Shown: positions 31,262 to 39,264 of the stretch, one piece after another | Layout of the letters: each line of letters starts with the position of its first letter | Numbering within the stretch: the stretch's first letter is position 1 | DNA from: Planctellipticum variicoloris | Lineage (GTDB): Bacteria; Planctomycetota; Planctomycetia; Planctomycetales; Planctomycetaceae | Reading direction: 5' to 3' | DNA length: 64,000 bases | NCBI RefSeq assembly: GCF_030622045.1 | Contig: NZ_CP130886.1 | Location: 3,237,557 to 3,301,556 of the forward strand | The notes under the pieces: model-generated | What the model was told of the DNA's origin: nothing | Databases searched by the model: none | What the model saw: only the letters and a program-made list of their open reading frames with translations | Program-made: the position numbers and the translations under genes

Positions 31262-32581
31262 ATGATTCGCCAGTCCCTCCTGGCCGCTCTGTGCCTGACG
31301 GCCATCGCCCCCTTGGTCCGGGCCGCGGACGATTTCGAACGTGACCCGATCAATTATTCCCAGGCCACGCCCGACAACGTCGTATCACGGCTGCAGCAGC
31401 AGCTCGAAGCGGGTCAGGCGTCCCTGAAGTTCGATGGCGACCGGGGCTACATCGACGCGGTCCTCAAGGAACTGAACGTCCCCGTCTCGTCGCAGGTGCT
31501 GGTCTTCTCCAAGACGAGCCTGCAGCGGTCCAAGATCTCCGCCAGAACGCCGCGGGCGCTGTACTTCAATGACGAAGTCTATGTCGGCTACTGTCAGAGC
31601 GGGGACGTCGTCGAAGTCTCTGTCGCCGATCCGCAGCTCGGCACGGTTTTTTACTCGATGGATCAGGACCTCGAAGAGTCGCCGAAGTTTCTGCGGCAGA
31701 CCGACGCCTGCCTGCTGTGCCACGGCTCTTCGAACACCCATTACGTACCGGGACACACGATTCGCTCGGTCTTTGCCGATGCCGCGGGGCAGCCGATTCT
31801 GGCGGCGGGGACGCATCGGACCGATCACACGAGCCCGCTGAAGGAACGCTGGGGGGGCTGGTACGTGACCGGGACGCACGGCGAGCAGGAACATCTCGGC
31901 AATCTGGTCGTGCGGACGAAGCGCGTGCCGGACAAGATCGATAACTCCGCCGGGCAGAACGTGACCGATCTGTCGACGCTGATCGACGTGACGCCGTATC
32001 CGACGCCGCACAGCGATCTGGTCGCGCTGATGGTGCTGGAGCATCAGGCGGACGCGCACAATTTTCTGACGCGGGCGAACTTTGAAACGCGGATGGCGCT
32101 GCAGTACGAAAAGTCGCTCAATCGCGAGCTGGGCGAGGCCCCCGATCATCGCTGGGACAGCACGAAGACCCGCATCAAGTCTGCCGGCGAAGCGCTGGTG
32201 AAGTACCTGCTGTTCAGCGGCGAAGCGAAGCTGACCGGCCCGGTCCACGGCACGTCGGGCTTCGAGCAGGAATTCCCGACGCGCGGCCCGCGCGATGCGC
32301 AGGGCCGGTCGCTCAGGGACTTCGACCTGCAGACGCGGCTGTTCAAGTACCCGTGCAGCTACCTGGTCTATTCACCGACGTTCGATGGCCTGCCGGGCGA
32401 GATGAAGGATTTCGTGCTGCGGCGGATGTATCAGGTGCTGTCCGGCGAAGACTCGTCAAAAGAGTTTTCGCATCTGTCGGCCGCGGATCGCCAGGCGATT
32501 CTGGAAATCTTACGGGAAACCAAGCCTGATCTGCCGGAATACTGGCGGACGGCGCCGGCCGCTTCGGCCACCGGCGGCTGA
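31262..32581 (+). CDS. Exported c-type heme protein, unknown function
   Basis: 439 residues. Signal peptide MIRQSLLAALCLTAIAPLVRA, cleavage near AADDF. One heme-attachment motif, CLLCH, at 150-154, followed by a further histidine-rich stretch (HYVPGHTIRS) that could supply the distal ligand. The conserved-looking blocks YFNDEVYVGYCQSGDVVEVSV, WGGWYVTGTHG, LVALMVLEHQADAHN and FKYPCSYLVYSPTFDGLP suggest a defined family of planctomycete exported cytochromes, but I cannot name it. Probably periplasmic and followed by a terminator about 180 bp downstream. Confidence 0.82.
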   Translation: MIRQSLLAALCLTAIAPLVRAADDFERDPINYSQATPDNVVSRLQQQLEAGQASLKFDGDRGYIDAVLKELNVPVSSQVLVFSKTSLQRSKISARTPRALYFNDEVYVGYCQSGDVVEVSVADPQLGTVFYSMDQDLEESPKFLRQTDACLLCHGSSNTHYVPGHTIRSVFADAAGQPILAAGTHRTDHTSPLKERWGGWYVTGTHGEQEHLGNLVVRTKRVPDKIDNSAGQNVTDLSTLIDVTPYPTPHSDLVALMVLEHQADAHNFLTRANFETRMALQYEKSLNRELGEAPDHRWDSTKTRIKSAGEALVKYLLFSGEAKLTGPVHGTSGFEQEFPTRGPRDAQGRSLRDFDLQTRLFKYPCSYLVYSPTFDGLPGEMKDFVLRRMYQVLSGEDSSKEFSHLSAADRQAILEILRETKPDLPEYWRTAPAASATGG

Positions 32582-32686
32582 GCCGCGGCGGTGGGGCGAA
32601 GTCCTCCCGCTCGACCGGCATTTTGCGCAACTGACGCAGCGAGATCTGCTGGAGAGTTGCGAGTCGAGCGGTCGATTGGAACCGTA

Positions 32687-32800
32687 GAACAGTCCCTGTT
32701 CCCCGATCGCATGGCTGCACGGGTCCCCGTCCTTCTCGCGCAGCTTCCCGCATGCGATCCCCGATCCGCCCGGCGTCCCTGCGCCGGGCGGATTTTTTTT
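32687..32800 (+). ncRNA. Candidate structured small RNA ending in an intrinsic terminator
   Basis: In the 371-bp gap 32582-32952, three structures follow each other. First, GAACAG-TCC-CTGTTC (32687-32701), perfect. Second, a long stem GATCGCATG (32705-32713) with CATGCGATC (32751-32759), extended inside by GCTGC with GCAGC. Third, a terminator. The order and tight spacing look like a small RNA or a structured 3' UTR of the heme-protein gene. No known RNA family (SRP, tmRNA, RNase P, 6S) was recognised. Confidence 0.4.
32764..32800 (+). terminator. Strong intrinsic terminator
   Basis: ATCCGCCCGGCG (32764-32775) pairs perfectly with 32782-32793 across a 6-nt loop, followed by an eight-T run ending at 32800. 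It is the most canonical terminator in the window. Confidence 0.9.
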
Positions 32801-32952
32801 GCTGGTCGTGGCGGGCGCGACACTTCCGCGCATCGTTGTACGCATCACGGTCGAGAACGTCGCGGTATTCTCTCCAGTACGAATTGGCCTGCGTCACAGG
32901 CTTCCGATACCATTTGGAGAACAGGCCCTGCGCACTCCGAGGCTGAGGTCCC

Positions 32953-33387
32953 ATGCAGCGTCTCCGTGCAATTCCGCTTCTGCGACTGCTAATCTGCGGC
33001 TTAATGTTCGCCGGGTGCGGTCCGTCAATTGAAAGCGAACCCGCGCCTCGCGTAGCAGTGGCCAGTCCAACTCAATCCGGCAAGCCGGAAACTGTCGATC
33101 GCGTTCGGTCGATGGTGGCGAAACTGTTGCAAGTGCCCGTCGACAAAGTCCAACCAACAACGACGCTCAAAGACATTGGAGCTGACGAGCTGGATCTGGT
33201 TGAGCTTGTAATGGAACTGGAAGACACCTACGGCATTCTCATCGCGGATGAAGCACTCGTGGAACTCGCAGGGGGCCTGGAGCCGCTTGATATGAGCAAA
33301 GTCTCAATCGAGCGACTGGCAGCACTGGTTGATCGACTTCGAGCCGGGGCGCCACAGCTTTCTGCGAGGGAGCCGCAGCCACGCTGA
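32953..33387 (+). CDS. Acyl-carrier-protein-like lipoprotein without the carrier serine
   Basis: 144 residues from ATG 32953 with GAGG upstream. N-terminal lipoprotein signal (LLRLLICGLMFAGC) with the acylated Cys at 22. A short linker leads to an acyl-carrier-protein fold at about 46-130: VRSMVAKLLQVPVDKVQP, TTTLKDIGADELDLVELVME, LEDTYGILIADEALVEL. In true carrier proteins the phosphopantetheine serine sits in GADSLD; here that position is Glu79 (GADELD). The protein therefore should not carry an acyl arm and would sit outside the cytoplasm, so it may be a binding or scaffold protein. Its own transcription unit appears to start after the terminator. Confidence 0.85.
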   Translation: MQRLRAIPLLRLLICGLMFAGCGPSIESEPAPRVAVASPTQSGKPETVDRVRSMVAKLLQVPVDKVQPTTTLKDIGADELDLVELVMELEDTYGILIADEALVELAGGLEPLDMSKVSIERLAALVDRLRAGAPQLSAREPQPR

Positions 33388-33431
33388 TCATTTCGACGCG
33401 TCGCCGGAGCAGTGAAAGCCAATTGCCAGGA

Positions 33432-34601
33432 ATGCATTCAATGTCCAATACTCCACGGAATCACGATTCCGCCAAGTCATGTACGCGTCGCACAGCCATG
33501 TCGCAGTGCCTTGCGGGAATCGCATCAAGTGCCGCACTGTTTTCAATGCGGGAAGGCCACGCCGCCATGCTGGAACCCCGTCCCTGGATCCGGATTCGCG
33601 GGCTGTATGGCGGGTTTCCGCAGGGGATGCTCGATCGGGGCGAGACGCCCGCGGATTACGGGATCAATGCGATCTGGGTCGGCTCGGGGTCGCTCGATCA
33701 GGCGGAGATCGACCGTTATCACAAACTGGGGCTGAAGGTCTTCGTCGAGTTCAACTCGATGCACGAGGCAGGCTATCTGAAGGAGCATCCGGACGCGGCT
33801 CCGATGGGTCCAGACGGAAAACCGTCGCCGGCGCCGCATGGGTGGCAGGGGGTCAGTCCGTTTCATGCGGGATATCGGCGGAACCGGATGGACGAGTTCC
33901 GGCGGGTGCTGACGGAGTTCGAGATCGACGGGATCTGGCTCGACTACCATCACGCCCATGCGAGCTGGGAACGGGCCGATCCGGTGCTGCCGGACACCGA
34001 TTTTTCCGCCACGGCCCTGGAGCAGTTCTCCCGGCAGACCGGAATCGAGCTCCCAACCGACATTCCCTCTGCGGCGAAAATCCTGCTGGGTCCGCAGCAG
34101 GAGGCTTGGACCGACTTCCGCTGCGGCGTCTTCACCGACTGGGTGCGGGAGTATCGTTCGATCGTGAACGCCGTCCGGCCGAGAGCGCTGCTGGGAACAT
34201 TTCACTGCTCGTGGTCGCCGGACGAGAACGACGGGGCGATCCGGCACAAGCTGGCGATCGACATTCCGGCTCAGGCGAAGTTTCTCGACGTGCTGAGCAT
34301 CATGCCGTATCACGCGCGGTTCGGTCATCACGACGACCCGGCCTGGATTTCGCGGCAGACGAAGAAACTGGGCGAGCAGATGGGGCTGAAAGGGTCACCG
34401 GAGGAGCGACTGCGGATCTGGCCGATCGTGCAACTTTCCGACTGGGGCGAACCGGTCGTGGCCAGCCAGGTTGAGACGATTGTCGATCACGCGACGCAGT
34501 CGCCGGCGACGGGAGTGATGGTGTTCCACTGGAGTCAGATTTCGCAGCAGTGGGACAAGATTGAGGCGTTGGGGAAGGCGTATCGGGCGTTGAGGGGATA
34601 G
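33432..34601 (+). CDS. Exported TIM-barrel protein, glycoside-hydrolase-like
   Basis: 389 residues from ATG 33432; ATG 33441 is also possible. The N-terminus has TRRTAM followed by a hydrophobic run, a weak twin-arginine-type signal. The mature part looks like an (alpha/beta)8 barrel of the hypothetical glycoside-hydrolase kind: INAIWVGSGSLDQAEIDRYH, GLKVFVEFNSMHEAGYL, RRVLTEFEIDGIWLDYHHAH (likely acid near the Asp of WLDYHH), LGTFHCSWSPDEND, VLSIMPYHARFG and GVMVFHWSQI. Probably acts on extracellular polysaccharide; catalytic residues are not certain. It lies in tandem after the carrier-like lipoprotein gene. Confidence 0.8.
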   Translation: MHSMSNTPRNHDSAKSCTRRTAMSQCLAGIASSAALFSMREGHAAMLEPRPWIRIRGLYGGFPQGMLDRGETPADYGINAIWVGSGSLDQAEIDRYHKLGLKVFVEFNSMHEAGYLKEHPDAAPMGPDGKPSPAPHGWQGVSPFHAGYRRNRMDEFRRVLTEFEIDGIWLDYHHAHASWERADPVLPDTDFSATALEQFSRQTGIELPTDIPSAAKILLGPQQEAWTDFRCGVFTDWVREYRSIVNAVRPRALLGTFHCSWSPDENDGAIRHKLAIDIPAQAKFLDVLSIMPYHARFGHHDDPAWISRQTKKLGEQMGLKGSPEERLRIWPIVQLSDWGEPVVASQVETIVDHATQSPATGVMVFHWSQISQQWDKIEALGKAYRALRG

Positions 34602-34625
34602 TCTTTGCGAGCTGGCGGTGAATAC

Positions 34626-34664
34626 AGTGCAAAATGAAAAGTGAAAAATGCAAAGTGCAAAATG
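34626..34664. repeat. Dispersed intergenic repeat, family 2 (AAAATGCAAAGTGCAAAATG type)
   Basis: 39 bp that recur at 37829-37867 in the same orientation with 2 mismatches. It is A-rich, unlike the surrounding DNA. It sits between convergent genes and is followed by GGCCGGGCGCGCCTGGCCC, similar to the palindrome after the family-1 copy at 19444. Confidence 0.8.
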
Positions 34665-34704
34665 ATCCGGATCGGAGATAGAAGGCGGCCGGGCGCGCCT
34701 GGCC

Positions 34705-36570
34705 CTACTCGGGTTTGGTGAGTTCGAAGGTGTCGAAGAGACGGTCTTCGATGTCATAGGCTTTGAACTGGATGGTCCGGTCCTGGATGGTCGCGTAGCA
34801 GAAGTGGTGGGCCTTCTTGACGTGAAGGCTGAACCAGGACTTCTGCGGGGCGGGGTCTTCCAGGCCGCCGCCGCCACCGCCGCTGGTGATATAGCGGACG
34901 CCCTTTTTCTGGTTGACGGTCATGCGCAGCAGGGGCCAGGTGCGTTCGTAGACGTGGATGTGCCCGTTGAAGGCGATGTCGACGCCGTGCTTTTCGTAAA
35001 GCGGGACGAGCTGCCGGGCGTTGAGGTCGCCCCAGGCGGGCTGCGGTTCCTTGTATTCGCCGGTCAGATGATTGCCGTAGTCGTCGACGTCGGACGAGAA
35101 GCAGGGGTGGTGGTGGCAGGTGAATTTCCAGGTCGCTTTGCTGGCCGCCAGCTCCGTTTCCAGCCACTGGTACTGCTCGCTGTCGGGGCCGAGCGGCTTG
35201 TTGCTGTCGATCATGAAGAACTGCGAATTGCCGTAGTGGAAGGTGTAGTAGTACTCGGGTTTCGGCAGAGCGAAGTAATCGTAGTACCAGTGCGAATTCT
35301 GCTCGTGGTTGCCGATGACGGGGAAGGTCGTCGCGCGGGACATGAGGCGGTAGCCGGGTTCGAACAGGTCTTTGACCCACTGATTCCTGGCGTGACCGTC
35401 GTCGACGACGTCGCCGCAGTGAAGCAGAAAGTGGGGCCGGAGGGCGTAAGCGCCTTCGGCGACCTTGCGCGTGACTTCCGGATTGCGCTGGGTGTCGCCG
35501 ATGACGGCGAACGACCAGGCGGCGTCGGCGGTCGGCGCAGTCTGGAACGAGAGGAGCTCGCTGGTCGCCGAGCGCCCCGACTCATCGGTGCTGACGACGC
35601 GATAGAAGTATTGGGTCTGCGGCTTGAGGCCGGTGAGTTGCACTTCGTTGATCAGCCGACGGCCGGCGGACTCGGCCCGCTCGGTCAGCGGCGAGCGCGG
35701 GCCGTACTCCACGACCATCGTCGACGGCCGGGTGGTCTCGCTCATGACGATCATCGAATCTGTCGTGCCGAACTGCAGGTAAGGTTTGACCGCGAATTCC
35801 AGATCGGTGGTGACGGGGGGCGTCCAGGCGATGAGATTGTCGTTCTTCTTCGCGACGGCGGCGATTTCTTCCGCCGACAGCGCCCGGCTGTAGACCTTGA
35901 CGTCGAAGAGGGCGCCTTGCAGCGGTCGACGGTTGCGTGAATCGACAAAGGCCCCGAGCGTCAGATCCCCGGCGGCGGGGACGCGAATCTCGCCCGACTG
36001 CTCGGTTGACTCGGCCTGCTGTTTTCCGTCGACGAACAGCCGCATGGTCTGGCCGTCGTAGGTGGCGACGACGTAGTGCCAGCGATGGAAGTCGATTTCG
36101 GCGCTGGCGGGGTTGAGGTACGTCAGGCCCTGTCCCCCCTGACCGGCGAGCGCGAAGCACCAGCGGCCGGCGCGGGTGCCGAGCATCCAGCCGGCCTGCG
36201 CCTGGCGGTCGTGCTGCATCCAGCCGGCGATGCCGCCGGAGCGGCCGGCGTCTGCGACGTTGACCCAGGCGGCGACCGAGAGTTCTTTCTGCGGCAGACG
36301 CGGCTGGAGTTCGGAGCCGGGGCCGAGGGTCAGCCAGTCGGTCGTGCCGTTGAGAGCGAGGGCTTCGGTCGGTCCGAGCATGGCGACGGCGGGTTTGCCG
36401 ACGAGCTGCGCGGTCCAGCGATGGGTCTCGTCCTCCCATTCGCCGTCTTCGATCGGGTGCCCGCCGACGGCGAAGTGCAGGACGAGGCCGGGATCTTTTT
36501 TGTCCGGATGAGCCCAACTCGAATTTGCAAGAACGGGGAGCAGGAGCAGAGCGATCAGCGCACAACGCAT
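34705..36570 (-). CDS. Exported LamG plus Fn3 plus purple-acid-phosphatase-like metallophosphatase
   Basis: 621 residues from ATG 36570 (signal MRCALIALLLLPVLANSSWA). Residues about 25-235 form a LamG/concanavalin-like domain (LSVAAWVNVADAGRSGGIAGWMQ, HRWHYVVATYDGQTMRLFVDGK, LFDVKVYSRALSAEEI). An Fn3/PAP N-terminal domain follows (LTGLKPQTQYFYRVVSTDESG), then the phosphatase: AVIGDTQRNPE, LHCGDVVDDG, PVIGNHEQ, TCHHHPCF and AFNGHIHVYERT. The metal site is complete, unlike the homologue at the window start. Secreted phosphatase, perhaps bound to glycans through LamG. Confidence 0.93.
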   Translation of the reverse strand: MRCALIALLLLPVLANSSWAHPDKKDPGLVLHFAVGGHPIEDGEWEDETHRWTAQLVGKPAVAMLGPTEALALNGTTDWLTLGPGSELQPRLPQKELSVAAWVNVADAGRSGGIAGWMQHDRQAQAGWMLGTRAGRWCFALAGQGGQGLTYLNPASAEIDFHRWHYVVATYDGQTMRLFVDGKQQAESTEQSGEIRVPAAGDLTLGAFVDSRNRRPLQGALFDVKVYSRALSAEEIAAVAKKNDNLIAWTPPVTTDLEFAVKPYLQFGTTDSMIVMSETTRPSTMVVEYGPRSPLTERAESAGRRLINEVQLTGLKPQTQYFYRVVSTDESGRSATSELLSFQTAPTADAAWSFAVIGDTQRNPEVTRKVAEGAYALRPHFLLHCGDVVDDGHARNQWVKDLFEPGYRLMSRATTFPVIGNHEQNSHWYYDYFALPKPEYYYTFHYGNSQFFMIDSNKPLGPDSEQYQWLETELAASKATWKFTCHHHPCFSSDVDDYGNHLTGEYKEPQPAWGDLNARQLVPLYEKHGVDIAFNGHIHVYERTWPLLRMTVNQKKGVRYITSGGGGGGLEDPAPQKSWFSLHVKKAHHFCYATIQDRTIQFKAYDIEDRLFDTFELTKPE

Positions 36571-36744
36571 GCGAGCGACTTTCGGCAATGTTTGATGGGC
36601 GGGAGGGGGATTCGCCGGACCGATTCTACTGCCGGGAGGCGGACGCGCGGAGCGATGAAGCAGCTTCCGGCGATGCTCGGCCTGGAATTCTTCGAATCTT
36701 CGGAATTGCCCGTCAGCGCGCCAACCGGGCGAGAAGCGGCCGAG

Positions 36745-37596
36745 TCATTCGGGCGTCTGCAGTCCGTAGTCGGCGAGATGCAGCGGAGCCCGGGCGTCTT
36801 CGAGTCGCTCGATTCCGGTGATTTCGTTCTGATCGACGGAATACGTGCCGGCATCTTTGCCGAGCGAGACAACGTCAGTGCGGGCGGGAATCCGTGTTCC
36901 ATCGATTTCGCGATACTCGACGGCCCCTTTCATCCGTCCCCAGAATGTCGGGCAATCATAGGACTTGATCAGCCAGCTCGGCTCGGTCTGGAACTGAATG
37001 GAACCGCCGGCGATCGCCGTATCTCGCTGTTTCTCCGGAGGGCTGTACTCGAACGTCAGGGTTGCAGTTTTCTGCGATTTGTCCTCGGAAAGCGATTTCA
37101 AGGTGAAGTGCGGACTGCCGACGAGATCCGGGAGCATTTTGCCGCAGACTTCGAATCCGGCGAAGAGCACCGGTTCGACAGTGTCGAGCGTTCTTTCCCG
37201 AATGACCTGTGCGCGAGGACCGTTCTTGTTGTCAAACAGCCGCAGCTTGAAGACTCCTTCGGGCTCGTCCTGATGGACCGCGAACGCAGATTCGATGCCT
37301 GCGACTTGCACAGAACACTGACCCTTTTGCGTTTCCTTGAGAAAGACGCCGCTCGACGTGATTCCGAACTCCCGTTCTCTGACGGTCCGCTGCTGCACCT
37401 TACCGTCCGCGGCGGCAGTTCGGGTCGTCACCAGCCGCCCCCGCCACCCGGTCAGCTTTTCGGGAAGGTTTTTCCATTCTTTGATAACTTTCTCCGGGAT
37501 TGCGGGGGTCGATGGATCGTCGAGCGGTTGCGCCTGCGCGACGATTGCAGCCAGAACGGCCGCAAGAAACGACACGATTCCAAGGGAATGCTTCAC
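36745..37596 (-). CDS. Exported protein, possible LolA-like fold
   Basis: 283 residues from GTG 37596, with GGAG eight bases upstream; the frame extends to 37923, but that part translates repeat DNA. Signal peptide VKHSLGIVSFLAAVLAAIVAQAQ. The mature protein is rich in beta strands (GWRGRLVTTRTAAADGKVQQRTVREREFGI, ATLTFEYSPPEKQRD, VEYREIDGTRIPARTDVVSLG), the pattern of LolA/LppX-like half-barrels that handle lipids. This is a fold guess only. It is on the same strand as the phosphatase gene and 174 bp upstream of it. Confidence 0.7.
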   Translation of the reverse strand: MKHSLGIVSFLAAVLAAIVAQAQPLDDPSTPAIPEKVIKEWKNLPEKLTGWRGRLVTTRTAAADGKVQQRTVREREFGITSSGVFLKETQKGQCSVQVAGIESAFAVHQDEPEGVFKLRLFDNKNGPRAQVIRERTLDTVEPVLFAGFEVCGKMLPDLVGSPHFTLKSLSEDKSQKTATLTFEYSPPEKQRDTAIAGGSIQFQTEPSWLIKSYDCPTFWGRMKGAVEYREIDGTRIPARTDVVSLGKDAGTYSVDQNEITGIERLEDARAPLHLADYGLQTPE

Positions 37597-37828
37597 TTCG
37601 CTGCTCCTGCTTTGGGACGCACGAGTCGTTCCGCCGAAAACTCGGTTCACGAGTTTACTACGAAGAACAGGCAGACTTGCACAAATAGAAACTGGCCTTT
37701 TGTCGTCTTTTTTTTGCCAAAAGAGAGTCCAGTGCGGCGCGACGGCAGGCTCTGCCGCGTAGACGGGGTGGTTGTGCGGCGAGGAAATCTCTGCGGAGAG
37801 GAGAGAGAAGTGAGTGGCCAGGTGCCAG

Positions 37829-37867
37829 TCAGTGCAAAGTGAGAAGTGAAAAATGCAAAGTGCAAAA
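37829..37867. repeat. Dispersed intergenic repeat, family 2
   Basis: Second copy of the 39-bp A-rich element (37 of 39 positions as at 34626-34664). The two copies lie 3.2 kb apart and flank the phosphatase and LolA-like genes. Confidence 0.8.
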
Positions 37868-38295
37868 TGGAAGAAGAGAGCGCGCAGGCGGACGCCTGGC
37901 GCGGCATTGTGATGTCGCGGCATCGTTGGAACCCGATTCGCCGGGTCCAGGACGGACTGGGGCAGAGTGTTGAGTTCTGCCCCAGCCCTGGAGCTGGCAT
38001 GTGATCAGGAACGGGCTTTCGCCCGCGATCAGCTATCGGAAACTCGACGTCGAGGTTGTGCGCACGTGAGGTGCGCTCCCCGGTCCCTGCCTGGCGGCAG
38101 GGCCGTCAAGCGGGCCCTGATCAGGCCCGGGTCGAGGGTTCGGCTCTCAGAGCGCCGGCGGTTGCCCGCCGACGTGGTACCATTTGCACCGAACCGCCCG
38201 ACCAGAGGACACGCTCACACTGGTACCGGCATTGTGCAAGAGCAGATTCGGGGAAATTCAAAAAAAATGTGGAAGATTTCTCGCGGAGGAAATTC

Positions 38296-38382
38296 CCGTA
38301 CGACGGACGTCCTCGTCCATCGTTTTCTCAGGCAGCGTGGCTTTCGCGAAGAGGTCGACGGACGTGGACGTCCATCGTACGG
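38296..38382. repeat. Inverted repeat, 27-bp arms
   Basis: Arms 38296-38322 and 38356-38382 pair at 24 of 27 positions, with a 33-bp spacer. The arm begins CCGTACGACGGACGTCC. It resembles a small non-autonomous palindromic element. Confidence 0.8.
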
Positions 38383-38649
38383 TGATTCGCCCCTGACGAG
38401 GCGCTTCGCGAGCGATGGCACGGCGATCCTGTTCTGGCGATAAGCGATCCGCGATCCGCCCTCCTCCCCAGGCTATTCCCTGCTCGCCCCGCCTTGCATG
38501 ACCCCGATTCCTGACGCATGTTTGCATGGGCTGAAGGGATTTTCCGGGAATGGCTGCAGTGTTCCGCGGCGCGGTTGTCGAAGAGGGATTGCGGCGGTTC
38601 GGAATCGGGTTCGGCGGCACATTTTGACAGCGCCAGTGGTGACAACGTC

Positions 38650-39264
38650 ATGCAGTTCCGACATCCCGTTGCAATGCTGATGCTCGTCGCCGGGACGTTC
38701 GGCCTGCTGTTCGCCAACGCGACGGCGATGGCCGAGATGCTGCTGTGCGCGGCGGTACTGTCGCCGGTGCTGCGAAACCCGGAGTTTCAACGCTGCGTGG
38801 CGGGGATGCCGAAGCCGTTTGCGACCGGGGGCTTTCTCCTGCTGGCGCTGGTTGTGGGGGGGCATCTGGCGGGCAATCCGGCGAAGTCGTTCCCCTTTCC
38901 CCAGTGGGGGATGTATGGGGAACTGGCTCCCACCGGCCCGATGGACTGGTACAGCATCGACGCGGTGACGGCGGAGGGGCGGACGGTCGAGATCAACGCG
39001 TCACGCCTGTATCCCCCGCTCGGTCGGGGAACGTTCCGACTCGTGAACCGCGTGCAGGGTCTGATGATTGCCGACGACAAGGGGCTTGTCGTCGCGGGGG
39101 TGCCGCCGCGAAAGATTCTGACGGAGCTGTTGCTGGCGTTCGCGAAGCAGTGGAATGCGACGCACGACCCGGATGTGGTCGAGATCCGCCTGCACCGGCA
39201 CCGGCGGGAGCTGGGGAGCCGCGAAGAGACCTCTGAAGTCTATCTGACGGAGGCGCTGCGATGA
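38650..39264 (+). CDS. Membrane protein, partner of an HTTM-like protein
   Basis: 204 residues from ATG 38650. Two hydrophobic segments (HPVAMLMLVAGTFGLLFAN and GGFLLLALVVGGHLAG) precede a soluble domain starting PAKSFPFPQWGMYGELAP. The FPFxxWGMY motif is one I associate with small proteins encoded next to HTTM proteins. The stop overlaps the start of the next gene as ATGA. Function unknown. Confidence 0.75.
   Translation: MQFRHPVAMLMLVAGTFGLLFANATAMAEMLLCAAVLSPVLRNPEFQRCVAGMPKPFATGGFLLLALVVGGHLAGNPAKSFPFPQWGMYGELAPTGPMDWYSIDAVTAEGRTVEINASRLYPPLGRGTFRLVNRVQGLMIADDKGLVVAGVPPRKILTELLLAFAKQWNATHDPDVVEIRLHRHRRELGSREETSEVYLTEALR

Larger units (their letters stand above)
37597..38649. other. 1053-bp region without a convincing gene
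   Basis: The largest gene-free stretch. It holds a family-2 repeat, an 8-bp perfect hairpin GGGGCAGA/TCTGCCCC near 37960-37984, and a 27-bp inverted repeat at 38296-38382. The longest plus-strand frame (37967-38443) is arginine-rich, crosses these repeats and has no domain-like pattern. No tRNA or known RNA was recognised. Confidence 0.55.

Noticed and set aside
37967-38443. A 158-codon plus-strand frame in the large gene-free region
   Set aside because: It crosses an inverted repeat, is Arg/Gly/Ser-rich and has no upstream ribosome-binding site.
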